DNA of 64,000 nucleotides, taken from NCBI GenBank assembly GCA_009760855.2, contig WPIO01000160.1, positions 225,001-289,000 on the forward strand, given 5' to 3'. This stretch comes from Cristatella mucedo. Its lineage: Eukaryota; Bryozoa; Phylactolaemata; Cristatellidae. Below the pieces are notes generated by a model that saw only the letters and a list, made by a program, of their open reading frames with translations, searched no databases and was not told the origin of the DNA. Of the stretch, positions 57,514 to 64,000 are shown one piece after another. The translations under genes were made by a program, and so were the position numbers. Position 1 is the first letter of the stretch; every line of letters starts with the position of its first letter.

Positions 57514-58397
57514 ATGATGGTATATGATGGAAAATATTTAAAAAAAATTATAATAACTAAATATAATTCAAAAACAAGTTTTATTCAAGGGTCTGATGAA
57601 TGGAAGAGATCTATGAGTTTAAATATAGGTGGATCAGGAGTGTATTCTATTTTAGGAAATGATATTGTTTTTGGCTCACAAATTGATTGTGATATAGAAT
57701 TAATTGCTAATAGAAAACTAAAAAAATATATTGCTACTTATCAACCTATGAGATTGCCACAAATTTTATTTGGTAAAGTATTTGAACCAATAGCAGCTAA
57801 GTATTTAGAAATGAAATTAGATAGAAGTATTGAGAATTCAAATGAGTGTTTTACTAGTGATGATGTCTATCGTTATTCTCCAGATGGAATTATAGATGAA
57901 GACACTCTAATAGAAATACAATGTTTGTGGAGTAGAAGTATAGTAGAAGATTTTGTACCAAAACAATATCTTGCACAGTGTTTATTAGGATTACATGTAT
58001 TAAAATTAAGTATATGTTTTTTTATAGTGAATTTGAAATCTTTGTTCCTGGATTGAATTGTCATGATATTCTTAAAGATTATGTATCTGCAGGGTCTTTT
58101 AGAATTCCAGCAAGCCATGTTTTTGACATGCCGATACGTGAACCATTGTTTTTATATTTACTTAAAGGGAAGAAATACTTTGATTTTGAATTTGATATAA
58201 TAAGTGATTATTGTAGATTTAACAATAAAAATAGTTTTGGTTATGATATTAAATATTATATAATAAAAGTAGAGATACAAGTAGTTGAGGAAGAAGACCC
58301 GTTTAGATTTGCAAGGATTTTACCAGAAGTCAGAGAAGTATTAGATAGAAGTAAAATATTAATTAATGAATATAGATATGGGATCCAAATTTCATAG
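57514..58397 (+). pseudogene. YqaJ-type (lambda-exonuclease-like) viral recombinase
   Basis: The frame has no stop between it and the capsid gene; ATGATG at 57,514 is the likely start. N-terminal KTSFIQGSDEWKRSMSLNIG matches the family's Q-G-x-x-E-W block. Then LFGKVFEPIAAKYLEMKLD, YSPDGIIDEDTLIEIQCLWS and VPKQYLAQCLLGLHVL follow in the expected order. The catalytic Asp and Glu are present, but the Lys of the E-x-K motif is Gln. After a frameshift at a T7 run near 58,015 the C-terminal part continues to IQIS and TAG. The family resects DNA 5' to 3' and promotes annealing recombination. Confidence 0.7.
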
Positions 58398-59877
58398 TGG
58401 AGACTGTGTTTCAAAAATAAACGGAAGTATTTTATCTGATTTAAATGCAAATGGAAATCGAAAAATAAATTTATCTGATCCTATTAATGACTCTAATGTT
58501 GTAACAAAATCTTATGCTGACACACACTTTGTTGTTAATTCGGGAACGACGCTTAATCTTGGTGGTAAAACAATTACTAATCTCGCTCCAGGTGTTAATC
58601 CCACAGATGCTGTTAATGTTAGTCAAATAAATAACTATGTTAAAAAGACTGGTGATACAATGTTATCTGATTTAAACATGAATAGTTTTGCTATAACATC
58701 TACTTATTGGAACTCAGGTAATACCAAATCAACAGTTTTAAATGATAATTTTTATGTTAGTTATGGTGGAACTAAACGAGATCTACTATTGAAAGGATTT
58801 CCTTCAACAACTAATAATAATAATAATAATATTGCACTTGATAAAGCGCCCTCAGAGAACTTAATCTCTTTCTAGGCGCTTTACATTTGCTGCAAAGTGA
58901 TACGCAACAGAATAGTAAGTAAAATCATGCCTGAAAAACAAACAAAATGAATAACATGGTTAGGGGTTACATGCACTGGGTCAGCATGCAAATGTGGTTA
59001 GTGGCAGCATGAACAGTGTCAGCACGCATAAGCACATCGAGGACGAATCACAAGGACCCACTAAATGCTGTCCTAAATAGGTATGTTTTTAAGTTTCTTT
59101 TAAATGTGGTCAGGTCAGGGGATGTTCTGATGCAGGTCGGGAGGGAGTTCCAGGCTGTGGGAGCATACGAGCTAAATGCACGGTCTCCAAAGGATTTAAG
59201 GTTTGTACGAGGTATTTCTAGACTGTTGGATTCCGAAAAGCGAGTGGTACGATGCTTTGCCTGATGGGGTAGTATATCTGAAAGATAGGCTGGAGCCATA
59301 GAATGAAGAGACCTAAAAGTGAGCGACAAAACCTTGAAGTCAATCCGTTGCTTGACTGGTAACCAGTGCAGGTCGGCGAGAAGTGGAGTAATGTGGCAAC
59401 TGCGACGCTCACGACAGACAAGCCTAGCTGCAGAGTTTTGCACCAGCTGCAATCGCCTGATCGCACATGCTGGTAGGCCAGTAAGCAGCGAGTTGCAGAA
59501 GTCGAGACGAGATGTCACGAATGCATGGACCAACTTGGACGTGGTATCCTTATCTAAACAAGCCCTAATTTTAGCAATGTTATGAAGCTGAAAATAGGCT
59601 GATTTGACTGTGGAGCTGATGTGGTCGTCTAACGAGAGGTCGCTTTGGAATATGACACCTAGATTTCGAGCTGATGCAACTGGAGATATGCTGGCAGAGC
59701 CAATTTTGAAAGTCAGCCTTTCCAATTTCTGAATAACACTAGGTTTGCCCATAACTAGTAAGTTATGGGCAAACTAATATTGATATGGGAGGGTATTCAA
59801 TAACAAACGTTACAAATCCTGTTAATTCTCTTGATGTTGTGACTAAATCTTATGTAGATACGACAATTAAAAAATAA
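58378..59877 (+). pseudogene. Fibre-5: tail-fibre-like protein split by LINE-A
   Basis: TATAGATATGGG marks the start, overlapping the end of the exonuclease gene. Repeats are clear: NRKINLSDPINDSNVVTKSY, GKTITNLAPGVNPTDAVNVS, and after the LINE YSITNVTNPVNSLDVVTKSY followed by VD. The shaft pattern is the same as in fibres 1-4 on the other strand. LINE-A (58,818-59,765) interrupts it after KGFPST. It closes with TTIKK and TAA. Confidence 0.7.
58818..59765 (-). mobile_element. LINE-A, 5'-truncated, inserted in fibre-5
   Basis: The minus strand carries the last 234 residues of the LINE-A protein in one frame (MGKPSVIQKLERLTFKIGSA to the C-terminus), the 3' UTR, the terminal hairpin and an ATTATTATT tail at 58,818-58,840. 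Its 5' end at 59,765 lies beside an inverted repeat. This is the best-preserved LINE-A 3' half in the window. Confidence 0.9.
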
Positions 59878-59897
59878 CATAAGTATTAGTTTTATCA

Positions 59898-60200
59898 ATG
59901 GATCTTTATGCAAATAACTCAATACAAAATCTACCAACACCTTATTCATGGGCAAACAGAACTGCTCCACCTATAATGATATTAAATGTTATGGTTGTTG
60001 GAACATTTAATTGTATGTTTCTTTAACCTAATACTGATACAACTGCTGTATCTGGAGATGTAAGAGCAATAAATACTTCTTCAACAGGTGTGGATTTAAA
60101 GTATTATGTATATTTCACAAGATTACCGCCAGATTATTACTTCATTGATACAACTGGAAAACTAAGACTAAACATCTTGGTCAGTTATTTACCTTCCTGA
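59898..60200 (+). pseudogene. Fibre-6: short fibre-like protein
   Basis: It starts MDLYANNSIQNLPTPYSWAN, resembling a single shaft repeat followed by a beta-rich domain (GVDLKYYVYFTRLPPDYYFI). One in-frame TAA (60,025-60,027) interrupts it; it ends in TGA after SYLPS. It follows fibre-5 by 20 bases and overlaps the end of the opposite gene by about 10 bases. Confidence 0.45.
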
Positions 60201-60615
60201 ATAGTATAAATGATATACTAAAACTATTAGCTCTTTTAACTTTTTTGATTTACGTTTACCTTTAAGAAGAGGAAATAGTTTTGATATAGAACAAACAGCT
60301 TCATGGTCAAAACAATGATGTAATAGAGTAGAGCAATATTGTTGTTTAAGTGTTTCTTAACTAATGAATATAATTTAGTTAGTCTCTCTTTCTTAAATTA
60401 GTATTTATGTTACAGTATGAACAAATTATAATTGCATCATTGCGCATTAGGCTGGAATCGAATTATGTTTCATTCATATCTTTATCACATATATCGCAAC
60501 GTCTTTCATATTTTCCTTTTGCTCTGTTTATTTCTTGTTGATAGTAATGATGTTTTCCTTCTAGATAATCAGTTTCATTAAATGCATTTAAATATGATTC
60601 ACAAAATATTTCCAT
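60189..60615 (-). pseudogene. Cys-rich hypothetical protein, divergent from integrase
   Basis: TATAGAGAATGG marks the start (MEIFCESYLNAFNETDYLEG). Two CxxC pairs (CDICDKD and CSYCN) suggest a zinc-binding fold of the treble-clef or HNH/recombination-endonuclease type. Three in-frame TAA codons and one frameshift interrupt it. Its start codon is only nine bases from the integrase start on the other strand. The C-terminal part (CSTLLHHCFDHEAVCSISKL) is Cys/His-rich too. Confidence 0.5.
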
Positions 60616-60624
60616 TCTCTATAA

Positions 60625-61497
60625 ATGTCGTTTTTAACTATGAATGAAAGAAAAAAAGAAGGTAAATTCAATCCTGACTTAAATAAAAGTCAAGTATTCA
60701 AACATAGACCTAAGAAAATTCCACAAGGTTTCATTAATATTGTTGAGCCTAATGAAAATCATCAAGCAGATATTTTATACTTGCCTACTGATTCTGGATG
60801 TAAATACGCACTTTGTGTTATTGATGTTGCTAGTAGATATAAAGATTCAAGACCTCTTTAAAAAGTCTTCTAGAGAAGTAACAAAAGCAATAATAGATAT
60901 TTACAATAAAGTTCCTTTGAAATGGCCAAAGAAAATGACATTAGATCCAGGATCAGAGTTTAAAGGTGAGTTTTCTAAAGAAATGAAAAAACATGACACA
61001 CAAATTATTGAAGGTACTAGTAAAAAGAGTGTTGCATTAGTCGAAAGAATGAATAGAACAGTTGCTGAGAGAGCATTTATTGCTCAGTAGGAAAAAGAAA
61101 TAGAAAGTATAAATAAAGGAGAATATATTAGAAACAGAGAGTGGATTGATAATTTGACAAAGATTATTTATTATCTAATTAACAATGTGACGAAAGCGGT
61201 AGGTGAAAAACCTGCTAAAGCGATACAAAAAATAAAATAAAACTAAAGAAACCAAAATATCATAGAAAAGTAGGAGAACAAGAACCGTTATTAGAACTTA
61301 GAACAACTGTTGGATATTTATTAGAACCAGGTGAAGGAGAATATGAAAAGAGAAGAAGAGCTGCAGAGCCAATATGGAGTTTAACTAAACATACTATTGT
61401 TAGAATAATGGTATTGCAAGAACAAGCTGTTATATATTATGTAAATGATGTTAAAAGAAGTTTTGTTAGAGAGGTTTTGCAAGTTGTTAAGCCTTAG
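60625..61497 (+). pseudogene. Retroviral-type (rve) integrase of Polinton class
   Basis: CTATAAATG marks the start. The DDE core is legible: ENHQADILYLP (first Asp), KMTLDPGSEFKGEF (second Asp) and SVALVERMNRTVAE (Glu), all retained. The C-terminal module reads VGYLLEPGEGEYEKRRRAAE, PIWSLTKHTIVRIMV and RSFVREVLQVV, typical of Polinton integrases. A frameshift near 60,858, one TAG after RAFIAQ, and a lesion near 61,235 interrupt it. It would insert the element's ends into host DNA. It lies near the right end, as in other Polintons. Confidence 0.85.
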
Positions 61498-61888
61498 AAG
61501 CGTCTGGACTTTCTAATGGTTCAATTAATATTTCATCGAATGCTTCTTTAGTTACTTTTTCATCGTCTAATGCATCGACAATCTTTGAAACTAAGTTATG
61601 ATTTGCTTGAAGAGTAGATCTTTTCCTTCTATCAATTTGCGATATTGTACTATGTATTGAGATTATCATTGTTGATAAAGCACCTAGCACTGTTACTCCG
61701 AGAGAAAGCTTCTCATGTTTTTGAATGTAAGTACTTGTTACTGTGATTGCAAGATATAGAAAGATACTTATAAATTGAAAAACATATTTAACTCTTATTG
61801 ATTTAGTTAAGCAACCTTTAATTCTCTCATTGTCTAAAAGTATTTGATTATACTTGGTATTTGCGTATTTGGCTCGAAGGTCTGACAT
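61487..61888 (-). CDS. Two-helix membrane protein, 133 residues
   Basis: An open frame starts MSDLRAKYANTKYNQILLDN. Two hydrophobic segments (about residues 36-54, FQFISIFLYLAITVTSTYI, and 61-80, SLGVTVLGALSTMIISIHST) are separated by a short charged loop. The C-terminus is acidic (DALDDEKVTKEAFDEILIEP). Its end overlaps the integrase end by about 11 bases. It may be a membrane-anchored virion or infection protein. I do not recognise the family; the domain layout is like SLATT-type two-helix proteins, but I would not insist. Confidence 0.5.
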   Translation of the reverse strand: MSDLRAKYANTKYNQILLDNERIKGCLTKSIRVKYVFQFISIFLYLAITVTSTYIQKHEKLSLGVTVLGALSTMIISIHSTISQIDRRKRSTLQANHNLVSKIVDALDDEKVTKEAFDEILIEPLESPDASKA

Positions 61889-61897
61889 TGTCCTGTA

Positions 61898-62403
61898 TTA
61901 TTTTAACTTTAATTTCATATAACATTCTTTTTTAATCTTACATAATTTATCTTTTAAAGGGAATGAACATTTACTAATATGACAAGAAAATGTTGATTGT
62001 TCTAGATCAATGATTGATGTATCATCGTCAGTTAATTCAAAGCCTTCTTGAATATTAAATACTAATTCTGTTTTATCCTGCATATAAATTAACAAAGGAT
62101 TTGGATTTACATTGATTAGAATATAAGAACCAATATATATCATTAAACTACTGGTAATTAACCAAAAATGAGTAGTAGCAAGTTTTTGATCTCTGAAAAT
62201 ACTAAAACCTCTTACCATTTTTAAATCACATGTATCCCTTAACAAATCTCTTGCAATTAAACATGCATTTTAGCAAAATCCAATAATTCTCCTTTTATAA
62301 AAAGATTCAGCAACAATATCTAGAACTTTTTATTATTAGTACCTAATTTTTGTAGAGATGGATTATAATTCTTTATAAAAGTAGATTCACTTAATCCTGG
62401 CAT
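61898..62403 (-). pseudogene. Single-pass membrane protein, hypothetical
   Basis: The likely start is MPGLSESTFIKNYNPSLQKL at 62,403 (CTATAATG). A frameshift near 62,325 and an in-frame TAA near 62,273 lie before the longer open part from 62,245. That part has one hydrophobic stretch (FWLITSSLMIYIGSYILINV) and a Cys-containing basic C-terminus. It ends 10 bases before the previous gene's start. No family recognised. Confidence 0.4.
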
Positions 62404-62470
62404 TATAGTATAGAAGAATTCATGTTTAAAATAAAAAATATAGGACAAAAGTTTTAATGTTGGAGGAAAA

Positions 62471-62760
62471 GTAAACTATTAGGACAGTTTCACTTTCAAG
62501 ACTTTGAAATGCGAACGATAGTGAGCATGAGGAGGAATGTAAGGGAGAATGTCTTAACAGGGTACTTTTCTTACAGCATCTCGAGATCGATCTCGAGAAG
62601 ATCTCTGATCGATCTCGAGAAGAGCACAGAGCCTCGCACGGACGAGCGAGAAAAGTGACAGCAGCCGACGGATGCTGACTGGGTTCCTTCTTTTCGCTTA
62701 TCTTTTGACGCCGAAGCTGCCGGCGCCGACCGAACGCCTCCGCCCCTAGCCCGCCGGCTC
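62471..62760. other. Right boundary region of the element
   Basis: Coding density drops after 62,403 and GC rises from about 62,510. A GATCGATCTCGAGAAG repeat occurs twice near 62,580-62,625. The exact terminus and any inverted repeat cannot be fixed without the missing left end. Confidence 0.4.
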
Positions 62761-62765
62761 ATTGG

Positions 62766-63001
62766 GCAGAAAATTGCAAGAACCGCTGCGTGCTGACCTT
62801 CAGCCCCGAAATCTCGTTCTGGATTGCGACCTCCTGCCCAAAGAGCGCGGGCCCAGCAGGCGTCAGGCAGTTGAGCTGGACTGCTTTATGGGCTCGACGA
62901 AGCACCGAGATCTGCATGCAGCACACCGAGCAGGCGATTTCCCGGGTAGCAGCCGAGACGGCGTATGCAGGACTCCCTCCTTCTGCAGTATCGTTGCAGG
63001 T
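62766..63001 (+). other. Candidate host exon
   Basis: A plus frame from an AG at about 62,767 (CTCATTGGGCAG) is open to a GT at 63,001 (TTGCAGGTAGAATTC). It reads NCKNRCVLTFSPEISFWIAT early and SRVAAETAYAGLPPSAVSLQ late. The splice-like borders and unusual composition make it worth a look, but there is no partner exon in the window and no family match. Confidence 0.25.
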
Positions 63002-63129
63002 AGAATTCTGACGATCTTCCCTCGACTGAATTTTAAGGTTAATTACCTACGATCCTGTCTTGGTCAGATTTATAGCTTGCTATAGCCTTGCTACACCATC
63101 AAGATTAAAGTGTCGCTGCCTGATCCGAC

Positions 63130-64000
63130 GTTTGTCATTTTTTATCGGAGCTGGGTCTCCATTTGGGTCACGGGTCAGGCGAGGTTACGCGTCATAGCGT
63201 AGCTATCGATATGCCTAGCTGCGGCTACAGGGGTGTTTCTGACAAAGCGGTGCGTCTGGCGTTGGTCGAAAGTTATTTCAGGTATGCTACCTGACCTACG
63301 TTAATGATCGCCATTCCATTTGTTAGCAGTTGACGACTGACAACACGCGTATGCTGTTTTCCTTGGGCAAATTTTTATGATCTGGTAGCACGAACGAAAA
63401 TAAGAAAGCAGCTTTAGAAAAGAAAAGCTCCAGCTTTGAATTGAATTCTTCAGACACGCTTCGGTGAACTGGCGGCAGCCAGTTGATAAGCATCGCTCGG
63501 CAAAGCAATCTGCAGAGTAATCTGCTATAGAAAGGAACTGTGTGATGCTCATTATTCCCTCTTTGTTGCCTCAGAAAAAAAAGAGAGCTCAGCGAGCAGC
63601 CCGCAGCACGCAGCACGTACTGTCAAACGCGTTTATTTTTACGTAGAAAATGTATACTCACGAGACGGCTAACCAATGCCATAAAATCGTCGAATCACTG
63701 CTAAAGGAATATTCAAATGTGTGTCTCTGGTGATCTTGTATTTTATTTGCTTCACTCTCTTTTCTATCTCATCATTCTTTAGCTCCAGCCTACCTATCAG
63801 ATCTACTCCTCCACTTGGCTAGGCATCGTACCGACTGCTTTTCGAATTTATTTGCTTACTCATACCTCGTACAAACCTCAAAGAAAATTCTCTCTATATC
63901 TTTCAAATTAAATTTATACATCTAAAAATATTTAGATTATATATATATATATATATATGTTATTTTATACATTTTTACATATTTAAATAATAATAATACA
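63130..64000. other. Host-like end of the window, with a worn LINE-A piece
   Basis: Bases 63,780-63,890 on plus resemble the LINE-A C-terminal coding region (CTCCAGCCTACCTATC, then GGCATCGTACC). The last 100 bases contain a (TA)n tract and an AATAATAATA run. I see no gene. Confidence 0.5.

Larger units (their letters stand above)
38769..62470. mobile_element. Degraded Polinton/Maverick-like (adintovirus/virophage-like) element
   Basis: A sharp drop in GC at 38,769 and return near 62,500 bracket about 24 kb of dense, two-stranded coding DNA. The hallmark set is present: protein-primed family-B DNA polymerase, retroviral-type integrase with zinc-free core and C-terminal domain, A32-type packaging ATPase, adenain-like protease, and jelly-roll capsid candidates. 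Polymerase lies at the left end and integrase near the right end, as usual. LINE insertions lie at 40,077-40,682, 41,578-42,524, 48,873-49,215 and 58,818-59,765. About 21 kb remains without them. The left terminus is absent, so no inverted repeat can be matched; the right end is only approximate. Frameshifts and stops occur in most large genes. Confidence 0.85.

Noticed and set aside
38769-62470. Independent viral or symbiont contig joined by misassembly
   Set aside because: Four separate LINE insertions of the same two families as in the flanks lie inside the element, two of them with clean junctions.

Overview
The window looks like nuclear DNA of an invertebrate animal. It holds spliced Ly6/uPAR-type genes with GT-AG introns, abundant CR1/L2-like LINE fragments with microsatellite tails, long (CT)n, (GA)n, (CA)n and GTCTCC arrays, and several generations of segmental duplication. 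I cannot name the species.

Bases 1-38,200 are host sequence, mostly GC-rich. Three copies of a multi-kilobase unit carry a GPI-anchored, mucin-stalked Ly6 protein on the minus strand. Ly6-1 (3,229-5,313) is intact. Ly6-2 (12,659-16,013) has lost its start codon and has a stop at the end of exon 1. Ly6-3 (31,985-33,292) has a 4-bp and a 13-bp frameshifting duplication. The copies are interleaved with shared flanking blocks, an 81-bp minisatellite, LINE fragments of two families (called LINE-A and LINE-B here) and simple repeats. A nearly complete but broken LINE-B sits just upstream of Ly6-3.

Bases about 38,769-62,470 are sharply AT-rich and densely packed with genes on both strands. They form one degraded Polinton/Maverick (adintovirus- or virophage-like) element. 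It encodes a protein-primed family-B DNA polymerase, a retroviral-type integrase, an A32/FtsK-like packaging ATPase, an adenain-like protease, a major capsid candidate, two tandem minor-capsid-like paralogs, a parvovirus-type PLA2-like protein, a YqaJ-type exonuclease, zinc-ribbon and HNH-like proteins, and at least five proteins with phage-tail-fibre-type repeats. Many start codons are preceded within about 2-10 nt by TATAG. The copy has in-frame stops, many homopolymer frameshifts and four or more LINE insertions, so it is unlikely to be autonomous. Its left end is missing, cut inside the polymerase gene by a rearranged LINE-B piece, so no terminal inverted repeat can be confirmed.

Bases 62,500-64,000 return to host-like sequence with one weak candidate exon.
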